Positions 1 to 6,052 of a stretch of 6,075 bases of DNA are shown piece by piece. Each line of letters starts with the position of its first letter. Position 1 is the first letter of the stretch. The stretch lies in assembly GCA_964425755.1 (NCBI GenBank), contig CAYRNY010000035.1, positions 1 through 6,075 of the forward strand, given 5' to 3'. The notes below the pieces were generated by a model. The model saw only the letters and a program-made list of their open reading frames with translations, was not told the origin of the DNA and made no database searches. Position numbers and translations under genes: made by a program. Source of the DNA: CAYRNY01 sp964425755 (GTDB lineage: Bacteria > Chloroflexota > Anaerolineae > Aggregatilineales > Aggregatilineaceae).

Positions 1-36
1 GACCTGGAAACGATCTATGAAACCTTGGCTGCCTAA
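1..36 (+). CDS. C-terminal tail of an upstream protein (partial)
   Basis: Reading from base 1 in frame 1 gives DLETIYETLAA followed by TAA at 34-36. This looks like an ordinary amphipathic C-terminal helix, and glycosyltransferases often end this way, but eleven residues cannot identify a family. Frame 2 is also open to a stop at 44-46 but gives a less protein-like peptide (TWKRSMKPWLPKSA). If real, this gene lies about 105 bases upstream of the glycosyltransferase on the same strand. The call rests on peptide plausibility only. Confidence 0.35.
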   Translation, partial: DLETIYETLAA

Positions 37-77
37 AAGTGCATAACTTCAGTAACGTTGGTGTGTTCTCAGCCTTG

Positions 78-107
78 CTGACATCATCATTATACCCTGT
101 CCATCAT
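78..107 (+). promoter_or_regulatory. Weak candidate sigma-70 promoter for the glycosyltransferase gene
   Basis: CTGACA (78-83, five of six matches to TTGACA) lies 18 bases from CATCAT (102-107, four of six matches to TATAAT). Transcription would start near 114, giving a leader of about 29 bases before the ATG at 143. A TTATAC at 90-95 is an alternative -10 but has no good -35 partner. The match is modest and could be chance. Confidence 0.25.
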
Positions 108-132
108 ACGGATCAGTGCCGCAGATTGACGA

Positions 133-137
133 AGAGG
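133..137 (+). promoter_or_regulatory. Ribosome binding site that decides the glycosyltransferase start
   Basis: AGAGG at 133-137 (inside GAAGAGG) lies five bases before the ATG at 143. The alternative in-frame GTG at 116 has no comparable purine-rich stretch upstream. This favours ATG 143, which removes nine residues from the longest open frame. Confidence 0.6.
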
Positions 138-142
138 TCATT

Positions 143-1447
143 ATGAATACAAACCGGCTGTTCCAAGCACTTACCCAACTGGATCCGTCGGAAATCGATC
201 AGGTCTTCGGGAATGAGGCAGAGCTATTGCCCGGCGCCGGCGAGGTAGCGTTGTCCTCCGTGCGGCGTGTGGCGATCCTGACCGAGTCGTTCTTCCCGAA
301 GGTCGACGGCGTGGCGAAATCGGCTTACCTGACGCTGCGGTATCTGCAGAAAACCGGACGTGAAGTCATGGTGTTTGCACCGGATATCGCCCCGTCACAT
401 GTTGGCCCCAGCCAGGTCGTGCCGTTACCTTCGCTGGGGCTGCCGTTCGCGCCCGAAACCCGCGTGGCGCTGCCCACGTTCTCGATCGCGCGTTATCTTG
501 AGAAGTTCAAGCCTGACCTGATTCACCTGTTCAGCCCGGCGGTAATGTCCGTCACCGGGATGTGGGAAGCCCGGCGGCGTTACATCCCGGTCATCGCCAA
601 TTACCAGACCGACCTGCCCGGCTACATGCAGTATTACGGGTTTGACTTCCTCGAGTCGCCGTTACAAAACTGGCTGCGCTATATACACAATGGCTGCCAC
701 CTGACCCTGGTCCCGTCGAGTTACACGCTCAAACAGCTCCAGCAGCACGATTTCAAACGCTTGCGCATCTGGGGCCGGGGGGTTGACCTGGACCGCTTCA
801 ACCCCCGTCACTGGTCGGAGTCATTCCGCCGCGAGCGCTTGCTGCAGGGGCGCGATCCCGACGCCTTGCTCGCGTTGTATGTCGGGCGGCTGGCCTCAGA
901 GAAACGTATCGATCTGCTGCTGGATGTCGCGCGGCTACCGGGTGTGGCACTGACGATCGTCGGTGATGGCGCGGTGCGCGGCGAACTTGAGAAGTTGTTC
1001 GCCGGCACCGGGACGGTGTTCACCGGGTACATGTACGGTGACGATCTGGCCAAAGCATACGCCAGTTCGGATGTGTTCGTGTTCCCTGGCCCGACCGAAA
1101 CGTTCGGGCAGGTGGTGCAGGAAGCGATGGCGTCCGGTCTGCCCGGCGTGATCATCAACAGAGGGGGCATCACCGACCTGATCACGCCCGGTGTCAATGG
1201 CTACCACTGCACGGCGGATGCCGGAGAATTCGCGCGTGCCATACAGACTCTGCGCGACGATCCCCAACTGCGCCGACGGATGGCGCAGAACTCGCGCCAG
1301 GCCGCAGAGCGCCGGCCCTGGGCGGCGATCATGGCGCAGCTTGAGCGCTACTATGCCGAGGCAATCGCGCTTAACAACCGCTCGAAGCCGGTCATTCGTC
1401 CCCCGCGCCCGCCACGCTGGGACTCGCGCCTGCAAATGCACTCCTGA
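143..1447 (+). CDS. GT4-family glycosyltransferase, MgtA-like (probable mannosyltransferase)
   Basis: This GT-B fold enzyme of 434 residues is expected to transfer a sugar from a nucleotide-sugar donor to a lipid or glycan acceptor at the inner face of the membrane. The N-terminal domain carries the acceptor-side loop FFPKVDGVA (about residues 50-58) and YQTDLPGYMQYYG (154-166). The C-terminal donor domain has GRGVD (211-215), VGRLASEKRID (247-257), VVGDG-type TIVGDG (271-276) and the EX7E motif ETFGQVVQE (319-327). As I remember it, this set closely resembles actinobacterial MgtA, a GDP-mannose-dependent glycolipid alpha-mannosyltransferase; SqdX/SQD2-type enzymes are the main alternative. 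Donor and acceptor are inferred, not shown. Two oddities are a roughly 40-residue extension before the first beta strand (RRVAILTESF) and a basic, proline-rich tail (about 412-434). An internal TTG at 251, with GAGG at 242-245, would give a family-length start, but ATG 143 has the better initiation signal. No signal peptide or membrane segment is evident. Confidence 0.9.
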   Translation: MNTNRLFQALTQLDPSEIDQVFGNEAELLPGAGEVALSSVRRVAILTESFFPKVDGVAKSAYLTLRYLQKTGREVMVFAPDIAPSHVGPSQVVPLPSLGLPFAPETRVALPTFSIARYLEKFKPDLIHLFSPAVMSVTGMWEARRRYIPVIANYQTDLPGYMQYYGFDFLESPLQNWLRYIHNGCHLTLVPSSYTLKQLQQHDFKRLRIWGRGVDLDRFNPRHWSESFRRERLLQGRDPDALLALYVGRLASEKRIDLLLDVARLPGVALTIVGDGAVRGELEKLFAGTGTVFTGYMYGDDLAKAYASSDVFVFPGPTETFGQVVQEAMASGLPGVIINRGGITDLITPGVNGYHCTADAGEFARAIQTLRDDPQLRRRMAQNSRQAAERRPWAAIMAQLERYYAEAIALNNRSKPVIRPPRPPRWDSRLQMHS

Positions 1448-1478
1448 AACCGTACGCTTTGCCGTATAACAACGCTCC

Positions 1479-1506
1479 CGCCCCAGCCGCTGCAACGGTT
1501 GGGGCG
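1479..1506 (+). terminator. GC-rich hairpin after the glycosyltransferase gene, likely terminator
   Basis: An 11-pair stem (1479-1489 with 1496-1506, one G-U pair) closes a six-base loop (1490-1495), 31 bases after the stop codon. Only a short GGTTT follows (1508-1512), so it lacks a proper U-tract. It may terminate weakly, stabilise the 3' end, or work with another factor. A smaller hairpin, GTCGCC/GGCGAC (1525-1530 with 1537-1542, six-base loop), follows directly. Confidence 0.5.
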
Positions 1507-1568
1507 CGGTTTGCACGTCGCGCTGTCGCCCCGTTAGGCGACCAGGGCCGAACCAGCCGGATATTCTC

Positions 1569-1598
1569 TTGACGTAGACCAGGATCAGTGAATATCAT
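1569..1598 (+). promoter_or_regulatory. Candidate sigma-70 promoter for the membrane-protein gene
   Basis: TTGACG (1569-1574) and TATCAT (1593-1598) each match their consensus at five of six positions, with an 18-base spacer. Transcription would start near 1605, leaving a leader of about 150 bases before the GTG at 1755. It lies after the terminator-like hairpin, which fits independent transcription of the downstream gene. The evidence is motif match and position only. Confidence 0.45.
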
Positions 1599-1650
1599 TG
1601 GCCGGAATCGCTGGATGGGAATCACGAGCGCTACAATGCTTGCCGGCCAA
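1598..1650. repeat. Perfect 8-bp inverted repeat in the leader region
   Basis: TTGGCCGG (1598-1605) is exactly mirrored by CCGGCCAA (1643-1650), with 37 bases between. Inside the loop, CGCT (1609-1612) can also pair with AGCG (1627-1630), so the RNA could form a two-tier structure. The left arm abuts the candidate -10 and start site, so the repeat could be an operator or a leader RNA structure. It matches no riboswitch I recognise. Confidence 0.4.
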
Positions 1651-1705
1651 CCCGATCGGTCGCGAATCGCCATCCAGCACAGCAGGCAACGCGGCGCACG
1701 CCAAC

Positions 1706-1722
1706 CGTGGCGAAGCGCCACG
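1706..1722 (+). repeat. Tight 7-bp hairpin upstream of the membrane-protein start
   Basis: CGTGGCG (1706-1712) pairs perfectly with CGCCACG (1716-1722) around a three-base AAG loop. It buries the upstream in-frame GTG at 1707, which argues against that codon as a start. It sits 18 bases before the AAGGA ribosome binding site, so it could influence translation of the downstream gene, though it does not directly mask that site. Confidence 0.45.
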
Positions 1723-1740
1723 CCAATGAATTCGTCGGAA

Positions 1741-1745
1741 AAGGA
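1741..1745 (+). promoter_or_regulatory. Ribosome binding site that decides the membrane-protein start
   Basis: AAGGA at 1741-1745 (inside GGAAAAGGAC) is nine bases before a GTG at 1755. The longer frame from GTG 1707 has no Shine-Dalgarno sequence and starts inside a hairpin. An ATG at 1770 is preceded only by a close AGGG (1762-1765). GTG 1755 is therefore preferred. Confidence 0.55.
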
Positions 1746-1754
1746 CGGCTAAGT

Positions 1755-3551
1755 GTGTTTCAGGGCTTGATGAAATATCTACGCGATCCGTACCGGCCAA
1801 TCTCGCTGTTCCTGGCACTGGTGATCTTCGTGACGATTGTCGCCGTCCAGGGATTCTCACACGGTCGGTTGAATAATTTCCACGACCAATCAATCCAAAT
1901 ACCGATCATCTATTCCTATGCGGACGGGTCACTCTTCGCATCGGACTTTCTGCTGGAAGCGCGCGATACCTACGTGACGTTGTTCTATCCGATCCTGGGC
2001 TATCTTTCGCGCGTGATCCCGCTGGACATGCTGATGGCCGCGTTGTACGCGGTATCGATCGCCAGCACGATCACCGCGGTCTATGCGCTGGGCACAACGC
2101 TGTTTCGCCGCCGCGAGGTCGGGCTGGTTGCTGCCGTGTTGTGGCTGGCCTACTTCCCCAATCCGGGCGGGGACTTCATTCACTCACCGTTCGTCACACA
2201 TACCACCTTCTCCATTGCGATCGAAATGTGGGCGCTGGTCTTGTTTTTCCGCAAGCGCTACGGTTGGGCCGGGCTGCTGCTCGGAATTGCCACAAACATC
2301 AATGCGATGACGGCCACCTTTGTGGCGGTGATGTGTGTGTTCGCGCTGCTCAGCCAGCCGCGCCAATGGTCGCTCAAGCTGCTGCGCTTCCCGCTGCTGA
2401 TGGGCATCGCGGCGCTGCCGATCCTGGTCTGGCGTTTTTCGTTGCCGCTGAGCGAAGCTGCACTGGACGATTTTGTCGACATCATCCGGCTGCGGCTGTG
2501 GTACGCGGTCTTCCCGCTGGAAATGTCAGTCTGGTTGTGGATCGGTTTCTTCGCCGTGCTCGCGTTTTGGGGTTTTTCGCTGCGCTATGGCAAACCGGCC
2601 TATCACCGGCAGGTCGTCGCGATGATGCTGGGGATCGGCTTGCTGAGTGTGATCGGTGCCGTATTTTCCGAAATCATCCCGCTGGAGTTCATTATCGAGC
2701 TGCAGTTGATCCGCAGCACGTGGCTGATCAATCTGCTGGTGCTGTTTTACTTCGCGAACATGGTTTACAGACAGCTTACGTCGCGCGACGGGCAGCAGAT
2801 TGCGCTGGCGTTCCTGCTGATCACGTTGTTCGCCGTGCCGCGCTGGCTGATCGAACTGCTGCCGCCGTCGCAGCCCACCCCGTACCCGCTGGCGATTGAC
2901 CTGGATACCGTCTGGCACGAACGCTACCCGCTTTGGGTCGGCGCGATCGTCGCGCTGGCAACGGCAGGCGTGGTGTGGAGTGCCTGGCGCTGGCTGCGCG
3001 ACGGCTCCGAAAGCCGCCTGAACAGCGCGCAATCACGCCCGGTACTGGGCTGGTTCGGCGTGACGATCATCTTCTTTTCGATTCCCGCCTTCATCGATAG
3101 CAACGTGCCGGACGAGCAGCTAAAAACGACAGCCGACTGGGAAGCGACGCTGGAGTGGATCGAACAAAACACCGCCCAGGATGCGTATTTCTACACCCCG
3201 CCGACACTGGACGGCTTCCGCGTGGTGACGAAGCGCTCAAGCCTGGGCAACTGGAAAGATGGCACGGTCGGTATCTTCCACAACGGGTGGGCGATCGAAT
3301 GGCGCCAGCGCATGTACGACATGGGCTTTGACGAGGACGATTTTGCCTTCGAGCCCATGACGGAGGACCGGTTATGCAGCCTGTCAACGATCTACGAACT
3401 GGATTACGCGGTGGTGTTTAACGAATGGGATATCGGCGGAGAGCACGTCTACCAAAACGAGACCTTCGCCGTGATCCCGGTTCATTCCCTCACCTGCCTG
3501 GAGTTGGCGACCAACCCTAACCAGGAGCAGGGAACCTCCGGCGAGGACTAA
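1755..3551 (+). CDS. Large polytopic membrane protein with C-terminal soluble domain, DUF6798-like
   Basis: The product has about 598 residues from the preferred GTG. I count roughly 13 hydrophobic segments, including about 16-33, 92-114, 150-166, 168-200, 208-226, 258-275, 286-306, 322-338, 347-364, 394-411 and 430-445. A soluble domain follows (about 455-598). The first extracytoplasmic loop carries acidic positions (HDQSIQIP 43-50, ASDF 62-65), and there is an NINAMTATF segment near 181-189. The general shape resembles GT-C-fold glycosyltransferases. The soluble start (ATLEWIEQNTAQDAYFYTPP, followed by FRVVTKRSS, WKDG and EWRQRM) is what I remember of bacterial membrane proteins labelled DUF6798, a family of unknown function. 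Placement near an envelope-type glycosyltransferase fits a role in surface glycan or lipid metabolism, but that is inference. The gene ends just before a strong intrinsic terminator. No frameshift is seen. Confidence 0.8.
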   Translation: MFQGLMKYLRDPYRPISLFLALVIFVTIVAVQGFSHGRLNNFHDQSIQIPIIYSYADGSLFASDFLLEARDTYVTLFYPILGYLSRVIPLDMLMAALYAVSIASTITAVYALGTTLFRRREVGLVAAVLWLAYFPNPGGDFIHSPFVTHTTFSIAIEMWALVLFFRKRYGWAGLLLGIATNINAMTATFVAVMCVFALLSQPRQWSLKLLRFPLLMGIAALPILVWRFSLPLSEAALDDFVDIIRLRLWYAVFPLEMSVWLWIGFFAVLAFWGFSLRYGKPAYHRQVVAMMLGIGLLSVIGAVFSEIIPLEFIIELQLIRSTWLINLLVLFYFANMVYRQLTSRDGQQIALAFLLITLFAVPRWLIELLPPSQPTPYPLAIDLDTVWHERYPLWVGAIVALATAGVVWSAWRWLRDGSESRLNSAQSRPVLGWFGVTIIFFSIPAFIDSNVPDEQLKTTADWEATLEWIEQNTAQDAYFYTPPTLDGFRVVTKRSSLGNWKDGTVGIFHNGWAIEWRQRMYDMGFDEDDFAFEPMTEDRLCSLSTIYELDYAVVFNEWDIGGEHVYQNETFAVIPVHSLTCLELATNPNQEQGTSGED

Positions 3552-3589
3552 ATCTACACGGCAGAAACCCGCTTACGCTTTGACATAAG

Positions 3590-3630
3590 AACCGCATGGG
3601 CACAGCGCAAGCCCCCATGCGGTTTTCTTT
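3590..3630 (+). terminator. Strong intrinsic terminator between convergent genes
   Basis: An 11-pair perfect stem (3590-3600 with 3614-3624) is followed by a U-rich run TTTTCTTT (3623-3630), 38 bases after the membrane-protein stop. The 13-base loop contains GCGCAAGC (3605-3612), which can form a two-pair mini-stem with a GCAA tetraloop. On the minus strand the same stem is followed by GGTTCTTATG, a poorer U-tract, so it may also end the SDR transcript with lower efficiency. Confidence 0.88.
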
Positions 3631-3642
3631 CCGTTTAACCAC

Positions 3643-3660
3643 ACACGCCGGCAGGTGTGT
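3643..3660 (-). repeat. Small hairpin at the SDR stop codon
   Basis: ACACGCC (3643-3649) can pair with GGTGTGT (3654-3660), with one G-U pair and a four-base loop; a longer-looped ACACAC/GTGTGT alternative (3641-3646 with 3655-3660) also exists. It starts at the last base of the SDR stop codon on the minus strand. No U-tract follows, so it is more likely a 3'-end stabiliser or chance than a terminator alone. Confidence 0.3.
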
Positions 3661-4433
3661 CAGGCGCTCTCCAAGGTGGTGATGCGTTCATCATCCCAAC
3701 TCATGAACTCACCACTCCAGGCCGGATCGGCGTGCAGGGCGAGCAGCGCCAGCGCGCGGCCCGGTTTCTCCGGCGGGAGCAGTTCTCCCTGCTCGTGCGC
3801 CTCGACAAAGTACGCGTAGCGATCGTTGTCCATTGCTCGCGCGCCCGCGTCACGGATCAACCCCTGCATCATCGTATCGACCTTGCCGGGACGCAGCGCG
3901 ATCGCGGTGATGTCCGGTTCCTCGTGTGCTAGCACTGTGTTAAAGTGGTTGAGCGCCGCTTTTGAGACGCAATACGCGCCCCATCCGGTGGTGGGTTTTA
4001 CCGCCGCGCCGCTAGAGACGCTGATCACGCGTCCCCGTGTCTCGCGCAGATAAGGCAACGCCGTGCGCGTCAGCAGCAGCGGACCGATCACGTTGACATC
4101 CAGCGCGCGCCGCCATGCATCAGGATCGGCGTCTGCCAGGCGCGCCAGCGGTTTGAGGACCCCGGCGTTGTTCACGATCGCATCCAGGCGTCCGAAGCGC
4201 TCCAGGGCCGCATTGACCAGACGCTTTGATACAACCGCATCGGTAATATCGCCTGCCAGGGTGATCGCGTCCCCGCCGCCGGCGCGAATCGTCTCGGCCA
4301 ACGCGTCCAGCGGTTCCGCCGACCGCGCGGCAAGCACCACTTGCGCGCCCATCGACGCGAGGATTCGCGCCGTTGCCGCGCCGAGTCCACGTGACGCGCC
4401 GGTGACAATGATCGCCTGTCGTCGCTCGCTCAT
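3660..4433 (-). CDS. Short-chain dehydrogenase/reductase (classical SDR, probably NADP(H))
   Basis: This 257-residue Rossmann-fold oxidoreductase has the classical SDR length. Visible motifs are the nucleotide-binding TGASRGLG (11-18), GDITD (61-65), NNAG (88-91), the catalytic Asn in LDVNVIG (N114), Ser141, and YCVSK with Tyr154 and Lys158, followed by RPGKVDT (181-187). Arg15 and Arg37 (AARS) favour NADPH over NADH by the usual SDR rule. The C-terminal part, with GELLPPEKPGRA (216-227) and SGEFMSWDD (240-248), reminds me of the fungal/bacterial benzil-reductase and sepiapterin-reductase-like branch, but the substrate cannot be read from sequence. Its ATG overlaps the ABC ATPase stop as ATGA, behind a near-perfect Shine-Dalgarno, so the two are translationally coupled in one operon. 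A soluble cytoplasmic protein is expected: no signal or membrane segment is seen. The catalytic set is complete. Confidence 0.92.
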   Translation of the reverse strand: MSERRQAIIVTGASRGLGAATARILASMGAQVVLAARSAEPLDALAETIRAGGGDAITLAGDITDAVVSKRLVNAALERFGRLDAIVNNAGVLKPLARLADADPDAWRRALDVNVIGPLLLTRTALPYLRETRGRVISVSSGAAVKPTTGWGAYCVSKAALNHFNTVLAHEEPDITAIALRPGKVDTMMQGLIRDAGARAMDNDRYAYFVEAHEQGELLPPEKPGRALALLALHADPAWSGEFMSWDDERITTLESA

Positions 4434-6016
4434 GACTCCTCCTTCGCTGCGGCATCTTGCTGCTTAACCCCGGCCATCATCAGCCCCAACATCTCGACAT
4501 CCGCATCGGCGCGATCGACGACTCCGACGATCTCGCCCTCATAGATCACGGCAATACGATCGGCCAGTGCGAGAATTTCGTCCAGGTCCTCGGAGATCAA
4601 CAATACCGCCGTTCCTTTCCCTCGTTCTTCCAGCAAGCACCGGTGAATGTACTCCGTCGCGCCAATATCGACGCCGCGCGTCGGCTGGGCTGCGATCAAA
4701 ACGCGCGGCTCGCGCCCCAACTCGCGCGCCAACACGAGCTTTTGAATGTTACCCCCCGACAGGCTCTTGACCGGTGTTTCCTGGTTAGGCGTGCGAATAT
4801 CAAAGTCGCGGATCAATCTGGCGCAACGTTGCGCGATCGCGCGCGGCTTCATGAAAATGCTCGCAGAATAATGTGGCAGGCCGTGATCTTGCAGCACCAG
4901 GTTTTCCGCCACCGTGAAATCTCTGATCACACCGTCCACCATGCGCTCTTCGGGTATGTATGACATGCCCTTGCGGTTCAACACAGACGGGTTGCATCCG
5001 GTCACGTCTTGCCCGTCGAGGATAACCCTGCCACCGGTCGCCGGACGCAGCCCAAACAACACCTCGGCCAGCTCGCGCTGCCCGTTTCCCGACACGCCCG
5101 CCAGCCCCAGAATCTCGCCGGATCGCACTTCTAACGTCACGCCGCGCAACGCCTCAGTCTCGCGATCACTCTGGGCGTGAAGATTCTCCGCCCGCAGCCG
5201 GACCTCACCGATCCCAACAGGCGGGTGCTCGTAGCGTAAGAAGACCTCGCGCCCCACCATCATCCGCGCCAGCGACTGCTTGGTCGCCTCGCTGGCGGGA
5301 ACCGTCCCGACGTGCCGCCCATCACGCAGCACGCTGATCCGGTCGCTGATCGCCAGCACCTCGTGCAATTTGTGCGAAATGAAGATCAGCGCGTGCCCAT
5401 CTGCAACCATCTGGCGCAACGTGTTGAACAGGTCGTCCACTTCCTGCGGCGTGAGCACAGCGGTCGGTTCGTCCAGGATCAGCAGCGCCGCACCGCGATA
5501 CAACGCCTTGATGATCTCGACGCGCTGGCGCTCGCCAACTGCCAGTTGCCATACCGGCATCGACGGATTGACATACAGCCCGTAGATCTTCGCCAGGTCG
5601 TTGATCCGGTCGGAGACGGCTTCCAGGTCGAGCAGCGGCTCGCGCGAGGACTTCATCCCCAGCGCGACGTTTTCCGCCACCGTCAGCGTCGGAACGAGCA
5701 TAAAGTGCTGGTGGATCATGCCGATGCCCAGCGCGATCGCGTCCGAAGGCGAACGGATCGACACCGGCTCACCGTTGATCAGGATATCGCCTTCGTCAGC
5801 TTTGTACAGCCCGTACAGGATCTTCATCAGCGTGCTCTTGCCCGCGCCGTTCTCACCGAGCAACGCGTGCACTTCGCCCGCACGCACATCGAAGTCGATA
5901 TGGTCAGCCGCCAGCACGCCGGGAAACTGCTTCACAATCCCGCGCATCTCCATGTGGTCGATGCGACGCTGGCCGGTGGGTAACAAGGATGGCGAATCGG
6001 TCATCTTGGGGTCCAT
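4430..6016 (-). CDS. ABC transporter ATPase, nucleoside/simple-sugar (BMP-associated, YufO/NupO-like) class
   Basis: The 528-residue protein has two fused nucleotide-binding domains and would drive import through a membrane permease pair, normally with a BMP-family lipoprotein binding nucleosides or related solutes. Domain 1 is canonical: Walker A GENGAGKS (54-61), Q-loop Gln103, signature LAVGERQR (158-165), Walker B LLILDEPT (178-185), switch His215. Domain 2 is degenerate: GVSGNGQR (307-314) has Gln for the Walker A lysine, AAQPTRGVD (442-450) lacks the Walker B Asp-Glu, and the switch His is replaced (SED 475-477), while LSGGN (419-423) is intact. This pattern, including AAQPTRG, is typical of the class and implies one competent ATP site. 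The nucleoside substrate is by family analogy; ribose/galactose-type importers are relatives. No permease or binding-protein gene is visible; the coupled downstream gene is an SDR. ATG 6016 and ATG 6004 both lack a clear Shine-Dalgarno, so the exact start is uncertain. Confidence 0.92.
   Translation of the reverse strand: MDPKMTDSPSLLPTGQRRIDHMEMRGIVKQFPGVLAADHIDFDVRAGEVHALLGENGAGKSTLMKILYGLYKADEGDILINGEPVSIRSPSDAIALGIGMIHQHFMLVPTLTVAENVALGMKSSREPLLDLEAVSDRINDLAKIYGLYVNPSMPVWQLAVGERQRVEIIKALYRGAALLILDEPTAVLTPQEVDDLFNTLRQMVADGHALIFISHKLHEVLAISDRISVLRDGRHVGTVPASEATKQSLARMMVGREVFLRYEHPPVGIGEVRLRAENLHAQSDRETEALRGVTLEVRSGEILGLAGVSGNGQRELAEVLFGLRPATGGRVILDGQDVTGCNPSVLNRKGMSYIPEERMVDGVIRDFTVAENLVLQDHGLPHYSASIFMKPRAIAQRCARLIRDFDIRTPNQETPVKSLSGGNIQKLVLARELGREPRVLIAAQPTRGVDIGATEYIHRCLLEERGKGTAVLLISEDLDEILALADRIAVIYEGEIVGVVDRADADVEMLGLMMAGVKQQDAAAKEES
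4437..4444 (-). promoter_or_regulatory. Strong ribosome binding site of the SDR gene inside the ABC gene
   Basis: On the minus strand AAGGAGGA is followed by GTC and the SDR ATG. It lies within the last codons of the ABC ATPase gene, encoding its Lys-Glu-Glu-Ser end. With the ATGA stop-start overlap this supports efficient coupled or re-initiated translation of the SDR. Confidence 0.8.
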
Positions 6017-6052
6017 AATAACTAATGGATAAAACGAAAAGAAATCGCCTGA

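Larger units (their letters stand above)
1448..1754. other. Intergenic region of about 300 bases with hairpins and promoter candidate
   Basis: I see no convincing protein-coding gene or tRNA here. From left to right it holds the terminator-like hairpin, a small GTCGCC/GGCGAC hairpin (1525-1542), a promoter candidate, the 8-bp inverted repeat, two short palindromes (CCGATCGG 1652-1659 and TCGCGA 1660-1665), a tight hairpin at 1706-1722 and an eight-codon ORF at 1726-1752. Frames in it that continue from the neighbouring genes look like chance extensions. Confidence 0.6.

Noticed and set aside
935..1516. Minus-strand open frame of 193 residues opposite the glycosyltransferase
   Set aside because: It overlaps the conserved donor-binding half of the GT4 enzyme and has low-complexity, Arg/His-rich composition with no motif.
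1632..1637. TACAAT as a second -10 for the membrane-protein gene
   Set aside because: No acceptable -35 lies 16-18 bases upstream, and it falls in the loop of the inverted repeat.
1707..1754. Upstream GTG start giving a 614-residue membrane protein
   Set aside because: The codon lies inside a 7-bp hairpin with no Shine-Dalgarno before it, and the added residues are not membrane-protein-like. GTG 1755 has AAGGA at a normal distance.
2141..2899. Plus-strand open frame of 252 residues inside the membrane-protein gene
   Set aside because: It is a shifted frame of a clearly coding membrane protein. The Ala/Arg-rich product lacks the hydrophobic periodicity seen in the main frame.
2526..3032. Minus-strand open frame of 168 residues opposite the membrane-protein gene
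   Set aside because: Gln/Arg/Asp-rich composition is the antisense image of hydrophobic codons; no start signal or family motif.
4680..5110. Degenerate second nucleotide-binding domain as a sign of decay
   Set aside because: Loss of the Walker A lysine and Walker B acids with retained LSGGN and AAQPTRG is usual for this transporter class, so the gene looks intact.
5312..5983. Plus-strand open frame of 223 residues opposite the ABC ATPase
   Set aside because: It is antisense to a gene with complete ABC motifs. Its product is rich in Arg, Gln, His and Asp with no recognisable domain, as expected of a shadow frame in GC-rich DNA.
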